Of a DNA stretch of 64,000 nt, positions 15,772 through 27,783 are shown one piece after another. Position 1 is the first letter of the stretch; each line of letters opens with the position of its first letter. A program made the translations under genes and the position numbers. Under the pieces are notes generated by a model. That model searched no databases. It saw only the letters and a program-made list of their open reading frames with translations, and had not been told where the DNA came from. This DNA is from Siphlonurus alternatus (taxonomy: Eukaryota; Arthropoda; Insecta; Ephemeroptera; Siphlonuridae). Where the stretch lies: positions 20,862,196-20,926,195 of the forward strand of contig OX463778.1 of the NCBI GenBank assembly GCA_949825025.1. The letters run 5' to 3'.

Positions 15772-17270
15772 AATGTAACCTAGTTTATATAAACATATAC
15801 AATAATATAGACAAATAGCAGACGTCCGTCTGTGTATAATTACTGAAATTTACTTTTTAATTAACTATATAATATAAGTAAAATTAAAATATCTCAGAGG
15901 TAAATCTTTATTTACCTTGATTTATAGAAAGAATCTGGTGGACATATACTAGCTATTATATTATTATGTACGATAAGGTACGTACAGTATAATAAAAATA
16001 TTAAATATTACCGTATATATTATTTGTAATTAAAGTAATTTATATAATATAATTAATATAATGGATAGTCTGGATAATACATAAAAATATGTTGCACTTA
16101 ATTGCAAATATTATCAATTTATAAGACCATTTGCATCCCTCTCCCCCATATATCCCTCCCCATTGACTCCCCACCCCCCCCCCCAGAATTTTTTAAACAA
16201 AGAAAAATAATTAAGGTGGAAAAATAAACGTGGTGTGATGACTTTTATATTAACATTTTTGCCCCCCCCCCCCAATCCATCCCCAACCTCCCCCCCCCCC
16301 CCGACCCCCGAAAATTAAATTAATTTTTGCAATGAAAATTTATAAAGAGAAAAAGCAAGAAATTGTGTTTAAATGTCGTATACAATGCGGTAGCGCGGCT
16401 GCTATACCTGCTATAGCCCATGTAGAGTTACGCGCGACCTTGAATTGCGCACTTCTGCACGCTGTAACTCAAAATCTATGAAAGTTCGGAGTATGAAACA
16501 AAAAGCATTCTATTGACAATAAAAGGATCTGTCAATATGATAATAAACTCAAAATCGATGCATGCAAGACTTTGGGAGATATTCCATTTTTAAAATTTAT
16601 TTGACCATACTAATTAGCGTTTTAATTAATTATTCATATGATGAAATTATTTTATTCACAATCGAGTATTTTTCCCGACTGCCTGATAGTGGAAGCTTCA
16701 AATTGATATTTTTTGCAAAACGCTACGCCAACTAGTCGCGTGGGAAAAAAATGTTTTTTGAATTCCGGGACAAACCCGGATTCTGACCTTATTCCACACG
16801 GAACTTTTCGGAACTTTCTACAGTGTGTTCAGATAGGTCCCAGTAAACTGTGTACCAAGTATCAGCTGGTAACTAATTTTGTCCAACCTATTTCTTAATG
16901 TTCTTGGACTATTATCTCCCAGTGTGTTTTTACAGTACGCGTACATGGAATAATGTGCATTTTTTAAGTTTTAAAACTCATCCACTTCGATCAGGCTAGG
17001 CATTTGAAATTTTGAATTTTGGCTAGATTGTTTTTGATTGGCTACCTGTTATGCAGGTGAGTACAGGTATGCATATCTATAGTGAACCGAACCTGACATT
17101 TCGATGACGTCAAAGGCGGTAGGCGATGGCTTCCAGATGAAATGCATCTTTTAAAACTGCATTTATACAAAGTTACAGTGCTCAAAAAATTCGCATAAAA
17201 TTCACACCTGCATTTCAGCACCTCCTCTTTCGTTTCCGCCACTTAAAATCGGCCGTGCAGCCAACCCATT

Positions 17271-17741
17271 GTAAGTATGTAAAATTATCAATATAATCTA
17301 TAAATGCTTGAATCGATTCATTGCATGTACTTAACTGTGCCCTATGCAGTAGAATAATAGGAATTACATAAACAAAATACATACCAAATATACTATAAAT
17401 TATATCAATCATGTGTAACGTATACATCTATTTCTAGACTACACACAAACTATACATAGGTTATATTATAATATAGAGATGCTTATAATCCAGTAGCTAT
17501 GACTTAATATACAACACTGAATGGTGGTTTGTAATATTCTGAACGGCGCATAATACGAGGGATCTTGCCTCTCTCATTATAGACTGTTCAATATCAGAGT
17601 AAGTCCGCATGTAAGCCCTCAACTAGAGATGAAAGGAACAGTCCGGGAAACATTTTAGGGGGTAAACTTGGGCCTCTGTGAGCGACGTGAGGGGTTTGAA
17701 GCACGTTAACACGTTGATTAGGCAAACATGTATCAAGCATG

Positions 17742-17743
<2 letters not shown>
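17271..17743. other. Non-coding stretch with a GC-richer patch
   Basis: AT-rich to 17590, then an unassigned GC-richer patch at about 17595-17742 that runs into the (AG)n repeat. No gene recognised. Confidence 0.4.

Positions 17744-17780
<37 letters not shown>
17744..17780. repeat. (AG)n microsatellite
   Basis: About 37 bp of AG dinucleotide. Confidence 0.97.
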
Positions 17781-17782
<2 letters not shown>

Positions 17783-17934
17783 GCTAGTTATCAATAATTT
17801 ATAACAATATATAAAAATATTATAATTAATAACAATAATTGTCACCTTTTGAAAATATTCCATCAAGACCAAAAAATTACTTGTGTCGATATATTATTAG
17901 ACAACATTTTTCAGACAAGAGTGACAACTGTACA

Positions 17935-18255
17935 CACAAAAAAGAAGGTGGCCATAGCCTGTTACACGTCCTAGCATTCGCTGAGATGAGACTCAGGACT
18001 GAGGGAACCGTGGAAAACATCAGTCAGGATGGACACCTCTATTTTTTTTATCAATGAACCAAAGTGATGTCCAAATCCTGGGGAACCACACACAAGTGCT
18101 TCACTGCACTGGGTAGAAAGCAAGACGAATTTACACTAGGAAGGGAGCAACGTAATTTTTACTTGGAACGGTCACCCATTCAAGTACTAAGTACGCTTGA
18201 CGTAGCTTGACTTTGGTGATGTAAAGAGAACCGGTCAATTCACTACACTCAATCT
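17935..18255 (-). mobile_element. 5S rRNA-derived SINE, family S1, copy 1
   Basis: On the minus strand the 5S-like head occupies about 18255-18169. It includes ACCGGTTCTC, AAGTCAAGCTACGTCAAGCG and GGGTGACCG, matching the 5S intragenic promoter region. The body includes the GTGTGTGGTTCCCCAGG segment, the central domain (GTCCATCCTGACTGATGTTT, TCCACGGTTCCCTCAGTC) and the S1 tail (GAATGCTAGGACGTGTAACA, GGCTATGGCC). The minus-strand frame at 18131-18319 is a shadow of this SINE. Confidence 0.85.
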
Positions 18256-19041
18256 CATCTCTTATGATCTGAAGTGATTCAAGTAACGTTCCTGTGGTCA
18301 TTAAGTGTATACATTGCACTAAAACGTTGTTGTTATATTATTTAGTTACATCAGCAGCTCGGCTTATGCCCATGTCAAGCCAACTTGAGTGTAATTGGAT
18401 GGGAAGTTAACTGGGGCAGTATAGCCTCGGTGATATTGTGTGGCGGAGGTTGACATGCCGGCGCTAATCCTGAGTGTTTCACCTCCATCAATCAGCCCCC
18501 CCGTCCTCACTTCCCGCTCAAACATCCGCTCCCATAGTCTTCCAATATTCTCATCAGTCAACCAACAAATTCAACTTCCTGGCTGCGTGTCACGTGACCG
18601 CTACCAAGGTCATCTAATAAGAAGTTAAATTTTTTACACTTTCTGCACTCCATTTTCAGTTAAGTTTTAAAATTAAGATCAGTAAGACTGAGATACTTTT
18701 GAATGAATTTTGGCGTGCATTCCTCTCGAAAATGAAAATGCTTGTTAATTAACGGTCAATTTATAATTTTTACTCTTTTCTGGGTGCATGGTTTGTTAAT
18801 TGCGGCTTATTCCCAAAAAAAGTAACAAAAAAAATACTGTTTTCAATTAGCATTTCTTTGAATTCTAATAAAATTGCAGTAATGCATTATAGAAAAATGT
18901 TATTTGTTCAGTTGCTTGTTAATTAGCATAATATGCTTAAAAGATCTGTTAATTAGCACCTCAGAAGAATCAGGAGTTTGATTTAGCTCCAGAGTATAGT
19001 ATTTTCAAACTTGGATATACTGCATGTAAGACAATAATACA
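18256..19041. other. Non-coding stretch with GC-richer island 18360-18610
   Basis: The island is open in two overlapping frames (plus 18440-18628 and minus 18561-18364), neither with a recognised domain. It contains CACGTG within GTCACGTGACC (about 18590). It could be an exon or an unclassified repeat. The rest is AT-rich. Confidence 0.3.
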
Positions 19042-19363
19042 ATGGACAATTTGCATGACATTTTTTTATTGCAGAAATGAATAGAGGGTGCAAAGTTATG
19101 CTACTTTGAATTTTTTCAGATTTTTTAGAGGCCGGAAACTATTTTTAAAAAATTATTGAAAGTCGATTTTATGACGTCACGAAGAGTCTGTCCTTAAGAA
19201 AAGGATAGGCGCTAAACGACCGTGACGTCATAAAACTGACTTTCAATAATTTTTTAAAAAAATTTCTTGCTCTCAAAAAAATCTGAAAAAATTCAGAGTA
19301 GCATAATTTGGTACCCTCTATCCATTTAATAAAAAATTGTCATGCATATTGTCAATTGTCCAT
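19042..19363. mobile_element. Family C MITE copy 2 (C2-type ends)
   Basis: 322 bp. The ends are ATGGACAATTTGCATGACAT and the complement ATGCATATTGTCAATTGTCCAT, then TTTATTGCAGAAATGAATAGA. The core keeps two CRE-like TGACGTCA sites (near 19170 and 19224) around CCTTAAGAAAAGGATAG. Confidence 0.9.
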
Positions 19364-20008
19364 TAATTAACTTTCATAATTAAGACGACTGAAGTTACTA
19401 AAGAAAAAAAAAATAACTTGCAAGTCAACTACAAGAAACTTTGTTGCAAGCAGATTGACTTTAATTATAGTGAGTTAAAAGTAAATTTTATACCATCATA
19501 ATAAATAAGTAATTTGTTTATAGTTATGATATTTATTATTCCCATTTCAAGCCATCCGTTTATGTAATGGCCTACCTGAAACAATAAAAAAAAAATCAGT
19601 AAAAATATTCTTAGATAATGTCAAAAAGTACTAAATTTAACAATTTGTTCAAAATAGGAATAATCTAACAACAAAATATGCTGCATTGCATCGGTATATT
19701 ATGCTTAACAATAATAATTCATGTCTCATTAATTTTATCATTCAATTCCTGTTTATATTTCATTGTTTTTTTTTTGTATATTATAATATGTATATTTTTA
19801 CGTCTTTTTTTATCATCCCAACTTATATAGTAAAAAAAAATAAATTAATTCTGTTAATTTAAACTAATTTCTGTTTACATTTTATCTTGTTGTCTTACTC
19901 ATTTGTTTATCTTGCTATTCTAGGTACTAATTAATGACTTTTCTGTCCTCTTCTCGAGCTTTAGCTCTTTGAGGTGTTAACAGGATTTTGTAATCTATAA
20001 AATGTAAT
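19364..20008. other. AT-rich non-coding stretch
   Basis: No gene or repeat family recognised. Confidence 0.5.
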
Positions 20009-20166
20009 GGGTGCGATTCACGAAGCAGTTAGCCAGGTTTCTAACCACGTTTAGCTTAATTAACCACGCTTAACTAAACCTGTTTAACATGTTAAGCAAC
20101 CTAGTTAAACGTGGTTAAGCTAAACGGGTTAGAAACCTGGCTAACTGCATCGTGAATCTCGCACCC
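20009..20166. mobile_element. Family A MITE copy 3
   Basis: 158-bp hairpin with GGGTGCGATTCACGAAGCAG and the complementary right end, which carries GAATCTCGCACCC. It is flanked by AAT on both sides, the clearest target duplication seen for this family. Confidence 0.9.
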
Positions 20167-20639
20167 AATATGTATATATTTATAACGAGTAAAAAAAAAA
20201 TAATAATAAATACTTTAAAATAAAATTTGTTACCATCACATACATTTTTTAAATTTAGCATATTTTTTTTTCAACCAGCAGTACTGTTAAGATGACGTCA
20301 CAAACTGATTTAAAAAGTATTGTATTTTTTTTTCCTTTAAAATAAGTATAAGACTCTTATTTCAATAGTAAGTCATAATACGAATAGCAAGCAAAGCTTA
20401 TGGCTTATATTATACATTAAGCTGTAATATGATGCTTATTGACGCTTTATGAATATTTGCACTTTACCATCAAGTATCTATAGCGTGAAAGGAGGGTGCT
20501 GCTTACTTCTGTACCACATCTGAAGGTTCCTCTTATTGCCCTACCCCCATTTCTATATTTGTTCAAATACCCTCCTCCCTCTGCCTCTTTGCATCCGCTT
20601 AACTGTCGGGAAGTCAAGAAGACTGTGCAGACTATTTAA

Positions 20640-20850
20640 AGGTGCTTTTCCATGGCACGATGTCGAGCGGGGTGATAAAGGCGCACTTGCTTTATTATCA
20701 TATGGCGGCCATGTTGGCATAAAAATAATCGCGGCGGATTTTAAACGCTACGGGAAAGCGATTTTTTTCACGCCGATATGGCCGCTATATGATAATAAAG
20801 CAAGTGCGCCATTTTCGCCCAGCTCGACATCGCGCCATGGAAAAGCAGCT
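20640..20850. mobile_element. Family B MITE copy 2
   Basis: The ends AGGTGCTTTTCCATGG and CCATGGAAAAGCAGCT are flanked by TTAA on both sides (20636-20639 and 20851-20854). The arms contain a near-perfect inverted CGCACTTGCTTTATTATCAT motif. The 150-codon plus frame across 20536-20988 is a palindrome translation and ends in an unrelated flank, so it is not annotated as a gene. Confidence 0.88.
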
Positions 20851-20854
20851 TTAA

Positions 20855-22567
20855 AGTCACATCGAGTAGCACGTAGAACGCGTCAATACGAATTATCGTC
20901 TCTCTCTCTCTCTTCTTCCGCCGTGGGCTATTTCCACTTCGTACTCTCACATATCAACCCAAGTGAAAATTTTGTTGTTTATAAATAGTAAATAATGTCG
21001 CTAAAATGTCAATGAAAGTTATTTCACATTGTTTCTATAGGCAATAATGTTAAGTAGTGTTTGTAAGATGAACTAATAAGAAACTTATACATTATTATAA
21101 TTACATTTTATTACAATTTAATAATGATTGTAAAAATAATGCTTCAATTATTCTGTTATATTGTTGACTGTAACACAGGGTTGATCTGGCCAAAAAAGTA
21201 TAGGCATGCGTCAAACAAGATTTCAGCGCTGTCGCAGTAAGGAGTACGTAGTTTAAAGTTTACATTATATTATAATTATACCATCTGCATCTAATTTGTT
21301 TATTCAACTACGTTCGTTGATGAAGAATTTACAATTTACCTCACGTCAGTATAGAAACTATAAATTAATATAATGACGTAAAATTCAATAAAATATTGTT
21401 ACATATTTACAACCTTATCACAATATTATATAGATGAAGATGTTTTACCCAAAGTTCTGTTTTTATAAATTAGAGAATATTATAAACTAATTACGACAGT
21501 GAGTAAATTGACATTAATTTCAACAATAATTCTTCATATTCTACTGAAGGGAATAATTGTTTGTATTGAAACACATCACATTTATGAATAATTAATTAAA
21601 ATTTGTGGGGATTTGCATGAAATTTTGATTGCATATATTTCAATTGACAATTTTTTCCAGAACCCTCAAAGATTCTTAAAATTGTGATGTAAAACGCTGT
21701 GACGTCATAGTCACGCAAATATTTGACACGCAATTAGAGGCATAGAAATTGCAAGATTATTACGTCACAACATGTTTTCTCTTGATTTTGAGGGTGTTGT
21801 AATGTCAAAAAATATCTTAAAAAAAAAAATAATAATAATTCGAGATGCTGCATTCAAATAAACATTAACAAAATTTTAAATTTTATAAGATACAACAATA
21901 TTTTCCATTCAATGCTAATGTATTAATGAAATGTATTATGCATGAGATGAAATTAGATGTAAAGTAATGAACAAGCATCATAACAAATATAAATATAAAT
22001 AATACACCATGAAATCAATATAAAGAAAACAAAAGTTTAATATTTTCTCAAATATATGTTTTCCTTTTCATTACGAGAATGAAACTCCCTCTTTATATCA
22101 TTAAAAACTTGAATTTGAATTCTTAAACAATATAATTATTATATTATTTATATATTAAAATATTTTAATTATAATAAGAAATGTAAATATAACAAAATAA
22201 TATTCTTTACAAATGAGTATGATATAATTATATTAAAATTCTTTCTTAAACATTTTTTCGTTATAAAGTTCTCTCTAAAGACGATATTGTTTGTTAAAAT
22301 GAAGAAATGTGAATGAAGGGGAGGAGATCCTGCAAGTGACTCTCATCTTTTGTATTGTCCCAGACGTCTTTCTTTTGAACTTCTCTCGTCACTTGCTTAT
22401 AATTTATGACGTATAGAAACTTTTAATAAACGTTTATAAATAATATCTCTCTAAGAGAGGTTTGCATGAGCAATGCAATAAGCCTACTTTACAGGGGATG
22501 AATGAAAACAGGCTACCATGTTGGTGGCATAGTATTAAAATACACACTCCTGCATAACCGCGCCAGA
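20855..22567. other. AT-rich non-coding stretch
   Basis: No gene recognised. Short (CT)n at about 20898-20914. Nothing else above background. Confidence 0.5.
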
Positions 22568-22906
22568 GATGATTGAGCGTGGCACAGTATACAGTGACTG
22601 GTTCTCGTTAGATAATCGAAGTCAAGCAACGTCAAGCGTGGTTATTATTTTGATGAGTGACCATTTCAAGTAAAAATTATGTTTCTCCCTCCCAGTGTAC
22701 AAGTGTGTGTGGTTCTCCAGACTTCAAACATCACGATAGTCCATTGATTAAAAATAGAGGTGTCCATCCTGACTGAGGTTTTCCACGGTTCCCTCAGTCT
22801 CACCGCAGCGAATGCGTAACAGGCCGTGACCAACATTCTGTCCCTCTCTTATCCCTACCCACTACCCCGCCTCGAGCTTTAAACTCATATCTTGTTAAAA
22901 AAAAAA
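22568..22906 (+). mobile_element. 5S rRNA-derived SINE, family S1, full-length copy
   Basis: The plus-strand head (22570-22672) reads GAGCGTGGCACAGT, TGGTTCTCGTTAGATAATCG, AAGTCAAGC, GTCAAGCGTGGTTATTA, GATGAGTGACC, in 5S rRNA order. The body carries the central domain GTCCATCCTGACTGAGGTTT with TCCACGGTTCCCTCAGTC. The S1 tail includes GAATGCGTAACAGGCCGTGA. The copy ends in an A10 run at about 22897-22906. It is the most complete S1 copy and defines the family's structure: head, body, central domain, tail, poly-A. Confidence 0.88.
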
Positions 22907-23809
22907 GTAATAAATTGTCCAAAAATAACTTAAGAATTTTGGATTTTTTCCTCATTCAAAATAATGCCTTGTTCTATATATTAACTAAAACATGGCTGTT
23001 GTTCCACCAACAGGGATGCTGTCAACCATTACAACTCGAGATCTGACTTCACATGAATTGGGTCTTAATGTAAAAAGCTGACATAAAAATTTCTTGGAAT
23101 TACTTTATCATGTAAGGTGCAGACATGCAATGCAATGTTATTACTTACGGAAGATAAGAATGTACTTTTACATGCAAATATTCTGGGTGACTATTGTAAA
23201 AACTTCTTTGCATTTTATGTATTAAAAAGTTTTCTGAAACCGTACAGGATGTTCCTATGAAGGAATGTATAATTAATTGTACTCGTATGAATCCGTGAAC
23301 TGAAAATAAAACTTTTCAAACAAAATATAACTATGTGTTATGGTGTTTTTATTACGTTATAAAATTTTATAATATTTTTATGTAATATTTTACATTCCAA
23401 CATAACAGTGATCTTTTGAAGCAATATAAATTCAAGTTTTAGTTATAAAAAAATAACGATTTATGAATTATATATTATGTAAAGATTATTTAAATGATGA
23501 CATCGAAAAAAAACTGTTCCCAAATATTATTGTTCAATTAAATAAACCTGTAAATGAAATTTCGCTATAATTTTTTCGGCATTTAAATTTGAGGAAATCA
23601 GCCCATGAACTTCAAATAGAAAACAGACTTCTTTTAACAATATAATATATTAAATTATAAATAATCTTCAAACTTTTATGTTTGTAATTAAGCTTTAAAA
23701 TAGTGTTGAAAATGTTTCTAAATTGTAGTAGTTTGTCATATTTCTTTCCTTAGAGGCGGAATCTGAATGTAGAAATTACTAAACTTATTATTTTTTATAT
23801 CTGCAAACA
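22907..23809. other. AT-rich non-coding stretch
   Basis: No gene recognised. Confidence 0.5.
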
Positions 23810-24150
23810 ATTTTTTTAAGCAAGCCCTAACTGGGTACTTCTACTTACTAATTAGTAATTACTCACTAACTTGTAAGTTTGAAAATTCCGAGCTTTCCGA
23901 AACCCTAACTTAGCGTTTCGTGGGCTCTTCCGGAAACGCAATCCATCCCGGCATTTGCCTGCGACTGAATGAACCGGAAGTGCAATGGTTCAAAGCCACA
24001 AAGCCAGGGGAACAGCGCAACGATTTACCCCTGGGTGGAAAACGTGGTTTTTGTTGAAAATAGTCACCCATCCAACTACTATAACCACGCTTGGCGTTGC
24101 TTGACTTCGGTGATCTGACGAGACCAGGTCAAGCGCACTGCGCCACTATC
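23810..24150 (-). mobile_element. 5S rRNA-derived SINE, family S2, full-length copy
   Basis: The minus-strand head (about 24150-24065) reads GGCGCAGTGCGCTTGACCTG, ATCACCGAAGTCAAGCAACG and TTGGATGGGTGACT. The body has CAGGGGTAAATCGTTGCGC, then CATTGCACTTCCGGTTCATT, a shortened central domain (AGTCGCAGGCAAATGCCGGG), and the S2 tail AACGCTAAGTTAGGGTTTCG ending near GGGCTTGCTT plus A. It is the most complete S2 copy. Confidence 0.87.
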
Positions 24151-24269
24151 TTCAAACAATATAACCACATTTCATTAAACAAATATTATCACAAGGTGAA
24201 AGTTTAATTTTCCCTCACCAAGCAGGCCTCACAAAGACTCATGTAAGTGACATTGCATAAAGGGAGGGT

Positions 24270-24400
24270 CGAGCACGCGTGGCCCAAAGAGCACCAGCAG
24301 GCCAGCTGATGAATAAACAATCGGTTCAATCTGGAGCACGTGGAGGGGCCCGGGGGCGTGACCCAGCTTTCCCGCGCTTTCTACCCACACCCCATCTCTC
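24270..24400. other. Unassigned GC-rich island
   Basis: About 130 bp with CACGCGTGGCCC, an E-box in GAGCACGTGGAGG and GGCCCGGGGGCGTGACC. It stands out strongly from its AT-rich surroundings. No frame, RNA or repeat match recognised; it could be a regulatory element or repeat fragment. The rest of 24150-25060 is AT-rich with nothing recognised. Confidence 0.35.
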
Positions 24401-25059
24401 TCAATAATATATAATCCAGGTGCTGTTTGCCATCAACAATCCAAACTCTGTATAATATGTAACAAAACTGGAAACCTAAAATGTTACCGTGATATATTAT
24501 ATTTGTAGCCACTTTAACGCAGTCTATGATGTATGAAATTAATAAAATGCAATACACTTGCTTCAAATTTGAGATGCCAAGAAAAAAAAATATCAAATGA
24601 CTTCAATTTTTTGTTACATGAATAAATGAAAAATAAAAAATAAATAAATAAAGGTTCTGTTTTTTTAAAAAATAGATTTTCCATTTTAAAACATTATTGA
24701 TTCACTTTTTAACAGTTTTTTTTTTAACGTGAACAAAGCTTTGTTGAATTAACTTTCATTAAATTTTTAAAAAATACTCTCAGGCTGTGATATTTTAAGT
24801 CTCTTCGTAAATGCAGAATCGATCGAATAAAAAAAGCAGAAAACTCCCATACAGGAGACGTAGATAAGGTCCATCTGATTCTTGATTTCAAAATAATTTG
24901 CGTTTTTTTTAAATCATCAGAGCAATTCAGAGTTACATAACGTAACAACTACTACTAGGAAAAAAAAGTTACATAACTTTTTGTATTCTTAAAATGAAAT
25001 AAAAAATATGCAAATTAAATTCTTATTATGAGTACCCATATTTTGCAAATCTATTTATT

Positions 25060-25400
25060 TTTCTATGCACACTAATCGCCTTGGAAAATTTCTCACCTCC
25101 ATGCAGCCTTGTTAATCACCATGCCCTGTGTTATTCTTACGGGGTAAGGTGATTCACAAGACTGCAAAGGGAAATTTTCTGAGGCAACAACTGTACATAA
25201 CGTACACCTCTGGATACCACGAACTTGACGCCTGCCTTTTTTTTTTTTGTATACGTCACCACACAGTCTATGGAGACGTGGTGAACCAAATTTTTTTATG
25301 GACTGGTAGCTCTTTTTTAATCTCCCAAAATTGCAAATCTGCATCTCTCTGTTTATTAGATCTGCAGCTCTAGCAAGTGAGGCAGGAGTAAAGTTCGTGA
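25060..25400. repeat. Dispersed repeat family M, copy 1
   Basis: Shares order and sequence with 63385-63625: CAGTCTATGGAGACGTGG, GTGAACCAAA, TTGCAAATCTGCATCTCTC and AGCTCTAGCAAGTGAGGCA, with several gaps. No TIR or poly-A identified. The 84-codon plus frame that starts inside it and runs on to 25585 has no recognised domain. Confidence 0.6.
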
Positions 25401-26400
25401 TGTACCTGCCGTCTCGAGGAGTACTAGTAGACAGAGCAATGAGAGTTGTTTTCCATTTATTTAGACCAGAACTGTACCGGACACCTCACATCGAGTCACT
25501 CTGCTTGCTCTCTAATATATCGTACCCAGCAGTGACCTTTAAATTATACATTGAACCATTTTATATATACCGTAACATATTATAACAGTACCTTTTTGTT
25601 ATTAAGTAAACTTTAAATGAATATTTAATAATCACGATATTTTATATTATTCATGTGTACTTTTAATTACGTGTACATTTTATGTCAACATTGTAATTTT
25701 TTTCGCACAATTATGTTAAGTAGGGTAAAAAAAAAAAAGTTTAAAAATAATTACTGTTATTTTAAATATTCTATATACATTATGGTAAAGTAAAATAATT
25801 TAAAAATGATTATCTAATTTCTCTTTCATGAACTTTAATTCTGACATTTCAAATTTTTATTACCTTATGTAAAGTAATTTTAATTTTAAAAAAATTGTCT
25901 CCAATCACTTTCATTTTATATTTTTGCGTTTATGGTATAATTAGTTAAATAAACTAATATATATTGATACTGTAATACTGTACCACGTGTATTTTTTGTC
26001 TCTTTGCTATATTATTGATATTTTAGCAACGTTATATATGATTCTGTTTTTTCAAAGCCTGAATGTTGTCAGCTTCATTTATGTATTCGAGAAATAAATC
26101 ATAAAATTATATATAATTCAAATTTATAATGAATAATTTGTTGGGAATGACAGTATATAATAAATATTAATAACGAGGAAAACATTTTTGTATTCAACTA
26201 TTTTTTTATAACAACATTTTTATTATTTAATTTCACTCATTCACTATAGAATGAGGGCAGCAGTATAATATGGCACTCCACTATCAAAATAAGGTTCGTA
26301 ATAATATTAAATATTAAAAAAAAAATACACATATATAGGTCTAATGTGTGGTTACTGGTTAATATTGAGTTAATTGAATTCTACGTGCCTTTCTCTTGAA
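25401..26400. other. AT-rich stretch, first 180 bp GC-richer
   Basis: 25400-25540 remains open in the plus frame that begins upstream (25331-25585), with a balanced composition, but no domain is recognised. The remainder is AT-rich with nothing seen. Confidence 0.3.
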
Positions 26401-26620
26401 AACTTCAAATCGAAACAGCGCATGAGCAGTGAAGGCACATTGGTAGCGCGCCAGCCTCGCATGAGGAAAGTTGTGGGTTCGAATCCTGGTCTAGGGTGAG
26501 ATACTTTACACCACTTTTCCGGGGTTTGGTTCCCTGCATTCGGGAAATGCACTTTAAAATGTGCCGTGCTTCCTGCTACAGGTTTGTTTGTAGCTAGCAT
26601 GCTGAATGGTGAGAAGTTTG
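26401..26620 (+). mobile_element. tRNA-derived SINE
   Basis: The tRNA-like head has box A-like TTGGTAGCGCG (about 26440-26450) and a perfect box B GGTTCGAATCC (26476-26486), with an anticodon-arm-like hairpin CCTCGCATGAGG between them. The body follows (GGGTGAGATAC, CCGGGGTTTGGTTCCCTGCA). The minus frame at 26370-26600 contains the PGFEPTTF string that typically arises from translating a box B region; it is not a gene. The 3' limit is approximate. Confidence 0.7.
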
Positions 26621-27694
26621 AATTAGGTCATGGCCGCTCGTATATTCGTACGAGTTTGTTATAGCAATACTGTTGTTAAGTTTGAATGCTTACGCCAATA
26701 GCAGAATATTCTGTAGAAAAAGATAAAATTATAAAATAAAAATAAAATAATGACTTTAAAAAAATACACTGACTGAACTTGGCATATAATATTTTAAGAT
26801 TAATGTAGGATAACTTTAATGACATACTTTGTTTTGATAGATGCTCTCAGAGATGCTTTGCAATCTTATTACGTCACAAATGTTGAAGTATATGTCAGCA
26901 AAGATTGTTAATAATAAGGAAAATCAACAAGACTTAATCAATTATAGGTCAACATTAATTAAACTTTCATGTAGGGTGTATTTGCATTTCCGAACTGCAT
27001 GCCTTCAACCTTTCAATACTCTTGTCATATAAGATAGCAATAATTGAAACAGTAGTACCAGAAATTCTTGTTTTTTAATATATAAATTTATTATATACTA
27101 TGATTTTAAATATACTCAAGTGGCAAGTATTTTTTTTTTTTTTAATTTAATTAATTGGTTAATTCAAATAGTGAATTTATTTAATTAAAATTATTGAAAT
27201 CACTGCAATTATATTATATCCGTATTCATTATTATAATTATAAATATCAATTACTTATAATTAAAAAGTATATTGGAGTATAGTTTCTACTTTAGATTTT
27301 TTTCTTCTGAGAATAATAATAATTAAACATACTATATTGTATAATTATATCAAATTGCGTTACAGACTTGTGTATTCAACTTGATCTAAATTAAGATTAT
27401 GTTTGCACATACACGCGGTATCTTAGATGGGAAACTGATATTGACGCTATAGGATCGAACTTGTGGAGAGAAAGCCAAGCGCCTGAGAACGCGGCCACTT
27501 GTTAAACGTTTCTGTGTTGTGGGTTGCCTACTCTGCCCCTGCAATACTCGATCGACGGTTTGTGCGCAATTTGCTGTGAAATCTAATGGCAGCCATCTTG
27601 GTTTTATGACGTGGTTTCACCTCATGTGTAATAAAACATAGTATTCCTGACTGTACAAGGGAACTAATGTCAATTTTACGTTGCATGTAGACAA
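26621..27694. other. AT-rich stretch with family B-like relic at 27550-27640
   Basis: 27570-27640 (GCGCAATTTGCTGTGAAATC, GGCAGCCATCTTGG) resembles the interior of family B MITEs, so it is probably a MITE relic. No gene recognised. Confidence 0.4.
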
Positions 27695-27783
27695 GTACAG
27701 TTCTTAAAGTTAAAAATTGGAATACATGCATTAGAATCTATCTTATGTATAATTTCCAATTTTTAGCTTTAAGAACTGTACAT
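27695..27783. repeat. Hairpin inverted repeat
   Basis: TACAGTTCTTAAAGTTAAAA on the left pairs with its near-complement ending at 27783 (one base difference). The loop is about 36 bp. Probably a small MITE. Confidence 0.7.

Larger units (their letters stand above)
12321..17270. mobile_element. Large foldback DNA element with about 1.1 kb TIRs
   Basis: The outermost bases are AATGGGTTGGCTGCACGGCC on the left and the exact complement on the right. The left arm (12321-12679, then 13918 to about 14712) pairs with the right arm (about 16170-17270). Marker pairs include TGGCGGAAACGAAAGAGGAG, GGAACTTTCTACAGTG and the G/C homopolymer runs. The left arm is interrupted by a 1.24 kb palindrome. The central region (about 14712-16170) holds a family A MITE and no transposase-like frame, so the element is non-autonomous. 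The 61-72 codon frames seen twice (13917-14132 and 16713-16898) are the same arm sequence read in mirror image. No clear target duplication; superfamily not assignable by eye. Confidence 0.85.

Noticed and set aside
20536..20988. 150-codon plus frame
   Set aside because: Two-thirds is the palindromic family B MITE, giving mirrored peptide segments, with no domain.
26370..26600. 76-codon minus frame with PRPGFEPTTF string
   Set aside because: This string is the usual translation artefact of a tRNA-derived SINE box B region.
27528..27731. CAAGATGGCTGCC on the minus strand at about 27600, looking like a YY1-type start codon with a short frame
   Set aside because: The surrounding sequence resembles family B MITE interiors (also at 20.7 and 53.9 kb), so the motif is most likely part of a relic repeat.
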